A stretch of DNA of 64,000 nucleotides, taken from a candidate division CSSED10-310 bacterium. Lineage in GTDB: Bacteria > CSSED10-310. Both the position numbers and the translations under genes were made by a program. Below are positions 33,819 through 43,058 of the stretch, piece by piece. Within the stretch, counting starts at the first letter, position 1. Each line of letters begins with the position of its first letter. The notes under the pieces were generated by a model. The model ran no database searches. It had not been told where the DNA came from and worked only from the letters and a program-made list of their open reading frames with translations. Location: positions 215,617 to 279,616 of the forward strand of contig JAFGEQ010000005.1 of the NCBI GenBank assembly GCA_016931515.1. The letters run 5' to 3'.

Positions 33819-34480
33819 CGAGGTGAACCATCGCCTTCATTCGATTCCGATTCTGCGAATTCTGCAATTACCGATAATCCGGCTTTTACGCGTGTACCGG
33901 GTTGGACCAGTATACGGCAGTCCGCTGGAAGGTGGATATCGACCCGTGATCCCAGTTTGATCATGGCGAATCGCTGTCCTCGCAGCAGGCGATCGTCGGG
34001 CCGGGCCCAGGACACGATGCGGCGTGCTATCAGACCGGCAACAAGACAGATCAGGACCGGACCATAATCGGTCAGAAGAATAAACTCCATGCGTTCATTT
34101 TCAGCGGATGCATCCGGGTGATCGGCGTTCAGAAATGAACCTGGAAAATGCAGCATGCTTCGCAGTGACCCTGTGACCGGGACACGATTAACATGGACAT
34201 CAAAAATGTTCATGAAAATTGAAATACGCAGGTAGTCTGAAAAATCCTTGTACGGACTCGGTTCAATGGAAATAACGCGCCCATCGGCGGGCGCGATGAC
34301 GCATCCGGGACCCAGTGCCGGCGTTTTCCTTTCAGGATCGCGAAAAAAGTTAAACAGTAACAGGGTCGGAATAGCCAGCAGAAGCCCGGGTAGCCAATGG
34401 ATCCACCATGCAACGGCTGTAGCGCAGCATGCGGCAACAAGGTAAGGATAACTTCTTCTGGCTATCGGGATTCGAATCAT
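33815..34480 (-). CDS. psd: Phosphatidylserine decarboxylase proenzyme
   Basis: A 221-residue short-form decarboxylase. The self-cleavage motif LGS is at 176-178, where Ser178 becomes the pyruvoyl group. Conserved PADG (64-67) and FDVHVNRVP (93-101) are present, and an N-terminal hydrophobic hairpin (about 13-45) anchors it to the membrane. It converts phosphatidylserine to phosphatidylethanolamine and is translationally coupled to pssA (ATGA overlap). The length fits the compact archaeal/Bacteroidota-type Psd rather than the 320-residue E. coli form. Confidence 0.94.
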   Translation of the reverse strand: MIRIPIARRSYPYLVAACCATAVAWWIHWLPGLLLAIPTLLLFNFFRDPERKTPALGPGCVIAPADGRVISIEPSPYKDFSDYLRISIFMNIFDVHVNRVPVTGSLRSMLHFPGSFLNADHPDASAENERMEFILLTDYGPVLICLVAGLIARRIVSWARPDDRLLRGQRFAMIKLGSRVDIHLPADCRILVQPGTRVKAGLSVIAEFAESESNEGDGSPR

Positions 34481-34636
34481 CTCTTTGACTCCGGGAAAAG
34501 ACTTTCGGGAGCATTCACTCTGCTCATGACTTGTTATACACTAAGGGACGTCCTCAGCCAAGGGAGGAATTGAGTCGACGAAACCGGTTCGGAACATGCG
34601 AAAAACCGGGCATCACCACACTCGAAAGGAAGTATA

Positions 34637-35299
34637 ATGACATCGTCAGGAAAATGGCTGCTGATCTCCGATGTCGATGGAACATTGACGACTGAGACAA
34701 GTATATGGGAAACATTCCATAAAAAGCTGGGCAAGTGGGAGTCGGAGGGTTTGCCGAATTTACGTGCATTCGAATCAGGAGTCATCGATTATGAGCATTT
34801 CGCAGCCCTGGATGCGAAAGCCTACGCAGGGATATCTCGTGAAACAATGGCCGGAATGGCCCTGTCAATCCCTCGTCGACAGGGTATGGAGGCGATGCTG
34901 AGAACTCTTTCCCGGAGGGGTTTTATCATTGCGCTGGTGTCGACCGGTCTGGATATTCTGCTGGATCAGATTCCGCATGCCCATGTCCGGATCGCCAACC
35001 GGTTGAAGTTTGAAAATGGCTTTTGTACCGGTGAGGCGGAAGTCGTGATACCGATCGGCGGGAAAGCGTCGGTGGTCGATTCGCTGCTGGCCCGTTTCGA
35101 TGGGACACCGGAGAGGACTGTGGTGCTGGGGGACAGCCCGGGGGATATCCCAATGATGCATAAGGCCGGATACAGCATTGCGATCGCGGCAGACCCGGGT
35201 GTTCAACAAATCGCATGTGCCTCTGTTGACGGATCGGATCTGATGCGGTTACCCGCGTTAATTATGGATTATCGGGACAAGGTGGAGTTGGCGAAATGA
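34637..35299 (+). CDS. HAD superfamily phosphatase (phosphoserine phosphatase-like)
   Basis: A 220-residue soluble HAD hydrolase. Motif I is ISDVDGTLT with nucleophile Asp12 and acid Asp14, motif II is LVSTGLD, and motif III/IV is GKASVVDS and VVLGDSPGDIPMM. The helical cap between motifs I and II contains WETFHKKLGKWE and LDAKAYAGIS, as in SerB-like HAD-IB enzymes. The substrate is not determined; phosphoserine or another small phosphate ester is likely. Its 3' end overlaps the convergent M29-like gene by 38 bases. The ribosome site is AAAGGA. Confidence 0.85.
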   Translation: MTSSGKWLLISDVDGTLTTETSIWETFHKKLGKWESEGLPNLRAFESGVIDYEHFAALDAKAYAGISRETMAGMALSIPRRQGMEAMLRTLSRRGFIIALVSTGLDILLDQIPHAHVRIANRLKFENGFCTGEAEVVIPIGGKASVVDSLLARFDGTPERTVVLGDSPGDIPMMHKAGYSIAIAADPGVQQIACASVDGSDLMRLPALIMDYRDKVELAK

Positions 35300-36353
35300 T
35301 CGTATTGCCGTTGATCTGTACAACTGGATTGTCCAACTCCAACCTTAAAAACAGATCACTGAAATTAACTCCACCAAAGATAAGGTTGGAACCCAGACTG
35401 ATATGAACTTTATCCCTGGCAAAAAAATCGATGATGGGGCAGATGGATTCCCCCGAAATTCCAGGGTTCATTCCAATTCCAATCCCCGCGAACGCATCGC
35501 TGTCACCATAAGAATTCTTTAATACATCCTGGAATACTTTATGGTTGTCTCCCGCTTCGCTACGGATGACCCGACCACCGGAAAACTCCAGTACGAGATC
35601 CCGAACAATCGCGTCGCCGCATTTGAAGCGAGGAATCATGACACTTCCCTCGACAGACGCTTCAATGGGTGAAAAAAACACCATTCCAGCCGGCAATTCG
35701 TGCCGGCCGTCTTCGATGAATACTTGCCGGTCTTTCAAAGAACACGTCAATTTTTGCGAATGTCCGCTGAGGATCGTGATCGGTTTATCCTTGCCGCGCA
35801 ACGAATCGGCATAACTCCGGCATCGTTTTCTTAAATCGGGATAAGAAATATCGAGCCCTCTGACGAGAGCATCGCTCAATCGATCCAGAGGAATTCCGCA
35901 AAATTCCGCGAGTTCCTGGGTTGGAACATAGATCATCGTAACGTTTTTCTGTTTGATTTTTCCGGTTATTTTCTTCTGGGCGTCCCGGTGGACCTGCTGT
36001 CGTTTTTCAGAAATATGAATCGGATTGAATCGGGGAGCATCTGCCACAATATTGATATGCCGGTTGATATCGGCAATCCATTTTACCATATGCGGTGGCG
36101 GTTTCATCAGGTATTCTTCAGGAACAGTCTGAATGAAGCGTTGTCGGTATGATGGCGTATTCAGCCGGAGGACCGGGAATGCTCCGATCTGAGAAATGGT
36201 CAATGTAATCTCATCAAAGAAATCCATGTAACACCGCTCACCGGTCAGTGTTACTTCGACGATTTGCCCTTCTTTAATCCGTATCGCATCTCTGACAAGC
36301 ACGGAAGCCAGTTCCAGAAGGTGAGGCGAAAATCGTCGTTCGTCGTTGAACAC
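35262..36353 (-). CDS. M29 aminopeptidase-like protein with altered metal site
   Basis: A 363-residue protein with the fold of M29 (AmpS/aminopeptidase T-like, COG2309) proteins. Recognisable segments are LPAGMVFFSPIEASVEGS at about 220-237, VLEFSGGRV at 254-262 and KVHISLGSN at 315-323. From memory of the family, the metal ligands are the Glu in PxGEVF, the Glu in ELGIGxN, the His in HIALG and a late HxD. Here PxGE is PAGM, ELGIG is GIGIG and HxD is FLRLEL; only His317 is evident. It may be a non-peptidase homologue, or may bind metal differently as in NicX-type relatives. No signal peptide is seen. The C-terminus overlaps the HAD gene. Confidence 0.7.
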   Translation of the reverse strand: MFNDERRFSPHLLELASVLVRDAIRIKEGQIVEVTLTGERCYMDFFDEITLTISQIGAFPVLRLNTPSYRQRFIQTVPEEYLMKPPPHMVKWIADINRHINIVADAPRFNPIHISEKRQQVHRDAQKKITGKIKQKNVTMIYVPTQELAEFCGIPLDRLSDALVRGLDISYPDLRKRCRSYADSLRGKDKPITILSGHSQKLTCSLKDRQVFIEDGRHELPAGMVFFSPIEASVEGSVMIPRFKCGDAIVRDLVLEFSGGRVIRSEAGDNHKVFQDVLKNSYGDSDAFAGIGIGMNPGISGESICPIIDFFARDKVHISLGSNLIFGGVNFSDLFLRLELDNPVVQINGNTIISPTPPCPDNP

Positions 36354-36463
36354 GTGGATCCTCCGATGGCTAAGACAATTGCAGGGAGTTCATTACAACG
36401 CCCGAATCATTCTACAGGAATTTAATATCGCTTAACAACTTCAGATTGCACTATCCCGGTTTA

Positions 36464-38299
36464 TCAGGGTTTGGAGGATGTCCAGGAAAGTGCTGTCAGA
36501 GGCTCCAGACGAGATTCTTCGACGGCTCCAATCACCGGTTCATTTTCTTTCCAGACGGCTATTTGACCCCTTTCGGAGTGACCGAACAGAAGCGAAACGC
36601 TCTGCCCGTCCAACAATGTGATCTGGACAGTTATATTGGGTTCGTCCAAACCGTAGCGTGCCAGCAGACCGGATTCAGAAGGATTAGCATTCACCTGCAA
36701 CTCGGCATCCATATCAAGGGCATGAATTGTCCAATAAATATTTTCGGCAACATCCTGGGAAAACTCGCCGCCGCCCGTGTCCGTGAGTCGCCAGGATGAG
36801 GCATCCGGTTCAAATTCGATGGAGTGCCCCGCACGGGTGACCCGGATTTTGCGGACATCGCTTTTTTCGACATGCATCAATGTCTTGTCCTTGAAATGAA
36901 AAGTGTCCGGCATAAGAGCGTCAGCATCCGAGTCTGAAATACGGAACACGTCTTCCGACTCCTTGGTTTTTATCCATCGGCCGACGTCATCAGACGGCTT
37001 CCCACCGATTTCAAGAAGAGTGATCGGAGTATCGGGAGCATTGGCGGAGAACAGTTTAATGACTGCGATAGTGTCACCGAAACGTTCATCCGGTCGTTTG
37101 ACGCCCGTTGCTCTCAGATAAGTCAGGCTCGACAGATACGAGCCTGCGGCGAGGGAATCCGTTTTCACGTCCGGGGGTTTGATCATCGTCCAGGCACCGC
37201 CTGAATCCCTTACCAATTCGATGGATGCTTTAGGTGATTCAATGACGATGCGATCAATCACATCACGATTCATGTCACAGACAGTTTTCGATCGGTAATA
37301 GAAATAATCCGGTTTAAAAACATCATAGAAATCATTTTTCAGAATTAAAACCGGTCCCGATTCATTGCAACGTGCATAGCGTGATTTTCCACCCGGATCC
37401 GAATGCTCGCCGATATCGATAACGGATAGCGTTCCGTCATCCGGAACGGCGCGAATCCGGATCGTTGGCTCACGGAGTCCATATTGGTCGGCGTCGGCGG
37501 GTTGATCGATAAAATCATCAATGGAACGGGCGGTCAGCACACCCAGCATTTCCTGGATTCGTGACATGTCTGCGGGTGACTCTTTACCCACCTCCGGTGA
37601 TCCATGTCCCTGAGACGCCTTTTCCTCCCTGACGGTCCATTCCTGATTTGTTCGCTTGAAAACCAGTGTCAATGCGTCTTTCGGGAACTCGACGGTCACC
37701 CCGTTAATCGAATCACGGGATGTATCCATCACTTCCCGTTTCCTGAATTCCAGAGCTTTCCGGATTAATGATGTTTTAAGACTGATGTCAACCAGATAGA
37801 TATCGGGATTATCCCCGAATGATGCATAAAAAGCGTCTCCGGATGGATTCTCATCACCAAGCCGGATCTGCGTCTCAGTGCCGTCGTAGGATAAATCAAT
37901 GATAAATCCGGGTGTTCCCAGCCCATACGGTTCGAGCGACTCCGGATTCGATACGATCAGGCGGCCTCGCCGGATTTTTACCAGATTACCGGCGAGTGCT
38001 TCGGCAATATCCTGATCACAATTCGCGATGACCGGTTTTTGAAGGTACCATTCACCATCGGACCGATAAAATTCGAGCAGATACGGATGGGTATCCTGTG
38101 TCTCCATATCGGGAGGAGTTTCAGCGAGGCGGCTGATACGTATCCGCTGCAACCTGGCTGGCTCCAGACCCGGCATGACACGGGCCGCCTCTAGTTCCGC
38201 TTCGGTCCGAAGCTCGGATCCCCGGATCTCGTAGAAGTAATACCAGGCTGTCAGGGCAGCTCCGATCAGCAGGTAGATACTGTTTCGACGCCAGTTCAT
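36464..38299 (-). CDS. DUF4340 domain protein, Gld-type ABC accessory
   Basis: A 611-residue protein with one N-terminal membrane helix (about 7-25) followed by repeated DUF4340-like beta-rich units, each with a pattern such as YLVDISLKTSLIRKALEFRKREVMD or IYLV-like strand then FKDKTLMH. Segments with WTVREEKAS and WRLTDTGG recur. It is the last gene of a four-gene ABC unit and overlaps GldG by four bases. DUF4340 proteins are found almost exclusively after GldG-like genes and are presumed extracytoplasmic accessory proteins of that exporter; no biochemical function is known. Confidence 0.9.
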   Translation of the reverse strand: MNWRRNSIYLLIGAALTAWYYFYEIRGSELRTEAELEAARVMPGLEPARLQRIRISRLAETPPDMETQDTHPYLLEFYRSDGEWYLQKPVIANCDQDIAEALAGNLVKIRRGRLIVSNPESLEPYGLGTPGFIIDLSYDGTETQIRLGDENPSGDAFYASFGDNPDIYLVDISLKTSLIRKALEFRKREVMDTSRDSINGVTVEFPKDALTLVFKRTNQEWTVREEKASQGHGSPEVGKESPADMSRIQEMLGVLTARSIDDFIDQPADADQYGLREPTIRIRAVPDDGTLSVIDIGEHSDPGGKSRYARCNESGPVLILKNDFYDVFKPDYFYYRSKTVCDMNRDVIDRIVIESPKASIELVRDSGGAWTMIKPPDVKTDSLAAGSYLSSLTYLRATGVKRPDERFGDTIAVIKLFSANAPDTPITLLEIGGKPSDDVGRWIKTKESEDVFRISDSDADALMPDTFHFKDKTLMHVEKSDVRKIRVTRAGHSIEFEPDASSWRLTDTGGGEFSQDVAENIYWTIHALDMDAELQVNANPSESGLLARYGLDEPNITVQITLLDGQSVSLLFGHSERGQIAVWKENEPVIGAVEESRLEPLTALSWTSSKP

Positions 38300-39711
38300 G
38301 CCCTGCGTCTCCTGGTAATGATTCTGACGATCCCGAAGATTGCCATGGACAGCGGAAGCAGAATGACCGGGATCACGAGGCCGACCACCAGTTGCATCGG
38401 TTGCAGCAGCAGGGGTTGAGATGTTTTTTCGCGTGGAGGGATCGCGATCAAATCTTCTTCATCGGTCAACCAGTGAAATGCATTCATTACGAACGGTTGA
38501 TGAGTGGCAAATGTCTGCAAAAAGATATTGCCGATAAAATCTGCATCACCCACCGCAACAATACGGGCTCCGCCACTGCCTTTTTCTTTTAAATCAGCGG
38601 ATCCTGCGATCGCATCCGGAGTAAGGTTTTCCGCATCGCCGATTTCGCTGTAGGCAACTGCGACTGAGATCGGGCCGGCCATATCCGTATCCGGGTTGTA
38701 CTCAAGTGTTCCGTTTTCCAGCGCTTTCAGGTCGGTTTTTGCGTAGGTTTCTGTGGATGTCATGGCAAGATTTTGCACCAGTCGCCCGTCCATGGGCGGC
38801 TCTGCCGCGGTTACCGATCGGGCGATATGAAATACCAATCCACTGTTAAAATCTTTAGTTATTTCATGAGCGGGATACTCTTCAACGATGGGTTGAACCA
38901 TGTTCTGAAACCCTGTTGGATCAACGATAATTGAGTCTGCCGCACTGATTCCGAATTCGGTCAGAAGCCCGGCGAATTTCTGACAGGAACCCGGCTCGAG
39001 TGCGACGAATAGTCTGCCACCCTGGGACAGGTATGACCGGATTTTATCGATGACCGGATCGACCGGGTCGTGAACCGGGCCGATTACCGCCAGAACATCG
39101 CAATCCTCTAATTCGACATCTCCGGCCATCAGGTTCACGATTTTTATGTCGTAGTTGGCATCCTGAAGAGCCAGTTTTAAGAGCATGAGCCCATCGTTCT
39201 CCATCGATTCCGGATCCAATTCTCCATTCCCTGTCGAAAAGTAAACGGTATGGCGGGTGTCACCCTGAACAAGCCTGATCAGTGTGTTCGTAATGGCATG
39301 CTCCGTAAGCTCTGTCACTTTTCGAAATCGGGTGCCTTGTTCCAGCACAATCGTATTGTAATGACTGATATCGAATTTCTTTGCGAGTCCTGGATCTTTG
39401 TCCGGATCGACATACCGGATTGTGAAGGAGGAGGAGGCAACATTGAACAATCCCAGCAGATCCTTTGCGGTATCGTATCCTTCATCAAATTCCCGGTAAT
39501 AACAGTATGCGACAACGGGTTCTTTCAGGTTCCCGAGAATCTGCACTGTCTGCGGAGCCAGCGTAAACTGGTGGTCCGAGGTCAGATCGATCGAGTGCTG
39601 GTGGCGGAGAGCTATCAGATTGGCCAGGATCAGGATGCCGACAACCGTAACGATTGACAATACACTCGAAAATAACCCCATTCGTCTTTTTTTGCTTGAT
39701 TGGCTGTCCAT
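38296..39711 (-). CDS. gldG: GldG-like ABC transporter auxiliary protein
   Basis: A 471-residue protein with an N-terminal anchor (about 12-32), a large extracytoplasmic ABC_transp_aux/GldG domain (DLTSDHQFTLAPQTVQIL, TVYFSTGNGELDPESM, then DVLAVIGPVHDPVDPV) and a second membrane helix close to the C-terminus. The start at 39711 is selected because GGAGG sits 8 bases upstream; an ATG at 39717 overlaps the permease stop but is only 2 bases from that site. In Bacteroidota GldAFG supports gliding, but homologous units occur widely in non-gliding bacteria, so motility is not implied. Confidence 0.9.
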   Translation of the reverse strand: MDSQSSKKRRMGLFSSVLSIVTVVGILILANLIALRHQHSIDLTSDHQFTLAPQTVQILGNLKEPVVAYCYYREFDEGYDTAKDLLGLFNVASSSFTIRYVDPDKDPGLAKKFDISHYNTIVLEQGTRFRKVTELTEHAITNTLIRLVQGDTRHTVYFSTGNGELDPESMENDGLMLLKLALQDANYDIKIVNLMAGDVELEDCDVLAVIGPVHDPVDPVIDKIRSYLSQGGRLFVALEPGSCQKFAGLLTEFGISAADSIIVDPTGFQNMVQPIVEEYPAHEITKDFNSGLVFHIARSVTAAEPPMDGRLVQNLAMTSTETYAKTDLKALENGTLEYNPDTDMAGPISVAVAYSEIGDAENLTPDAIAGSADLKEKGSGGARIVAVGDADFIGNIFLQTFATHQPFVMNAFHWLTDEEDLIAIPPREKTSQPLLLQPMQLVVGLVIPVILLPLSMAIFGIVRIITRRRRA

Positions 39712-39713
39712 TG

Positions 39714-40484
39714 TCATCCCCTCCACTTCTTCGATTCCAGAACCTGGCCGGTGAGGAAGAGGAAAAAGATAGTCATTGAGAAGAAATAGACCAGGTCTGT
39801 AAGAGCCACGACTCCCTTTATCAACGGTTCGAAATGGTTGATGATCGATAAATGATCAAGAATCTGATGAAGCAGGCCTCCATCCTGCGGGCTGAGCCAT
39901 CCCGCCATCCAGAGAACGAGATTGAGACCGAAGGCGACAAGGGCTGCGATAATCTGGTTTTCTGTTGCCGAACTGGCCAGGATTCCGGCGGCTGTAAAGA
40001 TCGATACCATCATCAGGAAGCCCAGGTAGGTGGATGCGATCAGAGCCGGTTCCGGCGTGCTCCAGGCAAAGAGCAGACCTGGATATATGAGAGTCAAAAT
40101 CAGCAGGAAGCTCATGGTAATCAAAACAGCAGCGAATTTTCCGAGAATAACCTGGAAATCCGATACGGGATAGGTCAGCATCAATTCCAGAGTGCCGGCT
40201 CTTTTTTCCTCGCTGAAAGAGCGCATGGTGATAGCTGGGATGAAAAACAGGAAAATCACCGCAAAATTGGCGGCTAACGGGCGGATAAAATCCGCAGCGA
40301 GGTTCAGTGTTTCTGAGAAATAGGGATTTTGCATGGATGAGAAGGAAATCTGTGTATATACAACCAGATTGGAATAAAACAGCAAGCCTGTCAGCAGCAA
40401 GAAGACCGTAGCGACGGCATAGAAAATCGGAGATAGAAAGTATCCCCGGAGATCCCGGTTGACTATTGCCCAGAACGCTTTCAT
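39714..40484 (-). CDS. gldF: ABC-2 type permease (GldF-like)
   Basis: A 256-residue permease with six hydrophobic segments, starting MKAFWAIVNRDLRGYFLSPI, the typical ABC-2/NosY-like N-terminus. FSEEKRAGTLELMLTYPVSD is the conserved coupling region. The start at 40484 follows GGAGGAG and overlaps the ATPase stop by four bases; the open frame continuing to 40568 is inside the ATPase gene. It forms the transmembrane part of the GldA-GldF-GldG exporter. Confidence 0.92.
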   Translation of the reverse strand: MKAFWAIVNRDLRGYFLSPIFYAVATVFLLLTGLLFYSNLVVYTQISFSSMQNPYFSETLNLAADFIRPLAANFAVIFLFFIPAITMRSFSEEKRAGTLELMLTYPVSDFQVILGKFAAVLITMSFLLILTLIYPGLLFAWSTPEPALIASTYLGFLMMVSIFTAAGILASSATENQIIAALVAFGLNLVLWMAGWLSPQDGGLLHQILDHLSIINHFEPLIKGVVALTDLVYFFSMTIFFLFLTGQVLESKKWRG

Positions 40485-41434
40485 TGTACAGACTCCTCCC
40501 GCGTGACAAGCTGAATGAAGATATCTTCGAGGGAGCGGGTTTGCCGGTGAAGCTCCAGGAGGTTCCATCCGGCTTCCACTATACTGCGCGCGACAACAGG
40601 TCTGATATCGGGTTGGCCGTCAGCGATGATCTGCAATCTGAGCACACCGTTTTCCAGGTGGCTGACCGGTTGCACGGTCCGGATTTGATGAATATTTTTC
40701 AACATCCCGATTAAACCGTCCGGTTCGCTTCCTCCGCTGATCTCCAGCAGGATGGAATCAGTGCTGCTGAGGCCTCTGTCCAGGTTTTCAGGCGTATCCA
40801 CCGCGACGAGACGCCCCCGGTTTAGAATAATCACTCGCTCGCATAGCTGGGATACTTCCGGCAGAATGTGGGAGGATAGGATAATGGTGCGACGGCCGCC
40901 GAGATCTCGGATCAGTTCGCGGATTTCTATAATCTGTTGGGGATCGAGCCCGCTGGTGGGCTCGTCAAGAATCAGAATATCCGGATTGCCGACCATGGCC
41001 TGCGCAAGACCCAGCCGCTGGCGGTATCCCTTCGACAGGTGCCCGGACAGTTTGTTACGGACCTCACCCAACCCGCATTGATTCATGATGTCATCAAGAT
41101 GATTTTTTCGCGACGCACGGGGTACTTTCTTCAGATCTGCCACGAATTCAAGATATTCTGTCACCATCATCTCGCGATAAACCGGAACGGATTCAGGAAG
41201 GTACCCGATATGATCACGCGCTTCACGGGATTTTTCTCTCAGGTTGTACCCCGCTACCCAGGCATTGCCGTCCGTAGGTGTCAGATAACCGGTTAGTATT
41301 CGTATGGTCGTCGTTTTTCCGGCACCGTTCGGACCCAGAAATCCGAGAATTTCTCCCGGCTTCATCTGGAATGAGAGATTATCGAGGGCAACAGTATCAC
41401 CGAACCGTTTGGTCAGGTTCTGAACCTCTATCAT
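40481..41434 (-). CDS. gldA: ABC transporter ATPase (GldA-like)
   Basis: A 317-residue ATPase with Walker A GPNGAGKTT (about 35-43), Q-loop YLPES, signature LSKGYRQRLGLAQAM, Walker B LILDEPTSGLD and the SSHILPEV switch region. The ~90-residue C-terminal domain is usual for ABC-2 ATPases. It opens the four-gene unit with an AGGAGGA ribosome site. The substrate of such exporters is unknown. Confidence 0.93.
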   Translation of the reverse strand: MIEVQNLTKRFGDTVALDNLSFQMKPGEILGFLGPNGAGKTTTIRILTGYLTPTDGNAWVAGYNLREKSREARDHIGYLPESVPVYREMMVTEYLEFVADLKKVPRASRKNHLDDIMNQCGLGEVRNKLSGHLSKGYRQRLGLAQAMVGNPDILILDEPTSGLDPQQIIEIRELIRDLGGRRTIILSSHILPEVSQLCERVIILNRGRLVAVDTPENLDRGLSSTDSILLEISGGSEPDGLIGMLKNIHQIRTVQPVSHLENGVLRLQIIADGQPDIRPVVARSIVEAGWNLLELHRQTRSLEDIFIQLVTREESVQ

Positions 41435-41460
41435 AAACCATTCCTCCTCAAACAGTGCGA

Positions 41461-41490
41461 CGGCGGTACCGGTTGATCGGTACCCCGCCG
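41461..41490. other. Strong GC-rich hairpin between htrA and the gld unit
   Basis: CGGCGGTACCG (41461-41471) pairs with CGGTACC..CCGCCG (41478-41490) around a six-base loop with a small bulge. On the minus strand it follows the htrA stop by 19 bases and precedes gldA. There is no downstream T-run, so termination is uncertain; it may attenuate or protect the transcript. Confidence 0.4.
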
Positions 41491-41508
41491 CGGTTTCATC
41501 TATTCAAG

Positions 41509-42960
41509 CTACTTGCTCGCCGGCCGCAACCCGATGAATATCCTGGATTTTCCGCGCTGCACGTAGAGAACGACGCCTTCATCGGATTTCAGATCCGACA
41601 CGGCATCCTTATAGTCCTCAACGTTCTTCAACGGTTTCCGATTCAATTCGAGAATAATATCACCTCGAGTCAACCCGGCTTTTTCCGCGGCACCGCCCGC
41701 TTCGACATCCGATATCAGAACGCCCGCCGTGCTGTCCAGACGAAGCTGACGCGCAATTTCAGGTGAGATGTTCTGCACGGTCATACCGAAATCCAGGGAG
41801 ACTCCGGATGTGTTGTGTAGCTGCAGATCACTTCCGGGCCGCAAACCGATCTTGATGTCTGCCGATTTTTTCTTACCATTCCTAAGAAACTCGAGTTTGA
41901 CTTTTTTATCCACCGGTGTGGAGGCTACAACCTGGGACAGATGGCCCGAATCCCTGATTTTCATACCATCGAATTCCAGAATGACGTCACCGGCTTCAAT
42001 GCCTGCTTCGGCTGCCGGACCGTCTCCGACGACTTCAGCAATGATTGCTCCTTCGGTCGATGACAGATTCAGACCTTCCGCAAGATCGGGCGTGATACTC
42101 TGGATTGTGACGCCCAGCCATCCGCGCGTAACTGACCCTTTTTCCTTCAAATCTTTAAGCAGTGGTTTCACCATGTTGATCGGTATTGCGAAACCGATCC
42201 CTGCGGATTGTCCCGTTCGTGATGCAATCACTGTATTGATGCCGATCAGTCTGCCATGGATATCCAGCAGCGGACCGCCGGAATTGCCGGGATTAATGGA
42301 CGCATCCGTCTGGATGAAGTCCTGATACGGCAGTTCATCCCTTGGCATCACGGTCGATCTCCGGGTCGCACTGACAACGCCGACCGTTACAGTATGACCG
42401 AATCCGAAGGGATTACCGATTGCCATGACCCAATCACCCGCGATGATGATATCGGAATCACCCATCGGAATCGGATTTACAGCTGATTTTGGATCAATCT
42501 TGATCAGACCGATGTCCGTTTCCGAATCCGTTCCGATCACGGTGGCCTGATAGGTATCTCCGTTCAGCAGCGTGACTGTCACTTCATCGACATCCTTAAC
42601 CACATGATTATTCGTCAGGATGTAGCCGTCAGTGTCGATGATCACGCCTGAACCGAGTGATTGGAGTGTTCGCGGTCGGGTCTGAGGTTCAGAAAAATAG
42701 CGGAAAAAATCATCGCCAAAAAACTCGTCGAACGGTGTCCGATTTCGCGGTTGAAGCATTCCGGAAGGCTTTACCACTGTCGTTGTCGAAATATTGACAA
42801 CACTGTCGCTGTATTGTTTGGCAATGTCCCGGAAAGTCGTGAAGGTAAACGGTTGATTGTCGATGTCGTTGGCACCGTTCATCGAGCTCTGCGCACCGAC
42901 CGGCATACCTGATAGTCCCATAATAATTGCTACGATGATCGAAAAGATCTGATATTTCAT
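41509..42960 (-). CDS. degP: HtrA/DegP-type periplasmic serine protease
   Basis: A 483-residue exported protease/chaperone. The signal peptide is about 1-23 (ending GAQ). The trypsin-like domain has catalytic His119 (TNNHVV), Asp149 (SETDIG) and Ser227 (NPGNSGGP). Two PDZ domains follow (about 290-375, with VTRGWLGV; and 395-480, with IVSEDVEAGGAAEKAGL-like sequence). It degrades misfolded envelope proteins. The ATG at 42960 has AAAGGAG upstream and yields a normal signal peptide. An in-frame ATG at 42993 also has a good AAGGAGA site and would lengthen the n-region by 11 residues. No confident promoter was found in the 98-base upstream gap. Confidence 0.94.
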   Translation of the reverse strand: MKYQIFSIIVAIIMGLSGMPVGAQSSMNGANDIDNQPFTFTTFRDIAKQYSDSVVNISTTTVVKPSGMLQPRNRTPFDEFFGDDFFRYFSEPQTRPRTLQSLGSGVIIDTDGYILTNNHVVKDVDEVTVTLLNGDTYQATVIGTDSETDIGLIKIDPKSAVNPIPMGDSDIIIAGDWVMAIGNPFGFGHTVTVGVVSATRRSTVMPRDELPYQDFIQTDASINPGNSGGPLLDIHGRLIGINTVIASRTGQSAGIGFAIPINMVKPLLKDLKEKGSVTRGWLGVTIQSITPDLAEGLNLSSTEGAIIAEVVGDGPAAEAGIEAGDVILEFDGMKIRDSGHLSQVVASTPVDKKVKLEFLRNGKKKSADIKIGLRPGSDLQLHNTSGVSLDFGMTVQNISPEIARQLRLDSTAGVLISDVEAGGAAEKAGLTRGDIILELNRKPLKNVEDYKDAVSDLKSDEGVVLYVQRGKSRIFIGLRPASK

Positions 42961-43058
42961 AACGACTCCTTTGTACGATGCGATCGTGTCCATGATCGAT
43001 TCTCCTTCGATAAAACACGATTTTTCATCGTATTGTTCCAGGAATTTAGTCTGATCTC

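Noticed and set aside
42961-43058. Sigma-E-like GGAACA element upstream of htrA
   Set aside because: Only the -35-like part is visible and the -10 spacing does not fit; not enough to annotate.
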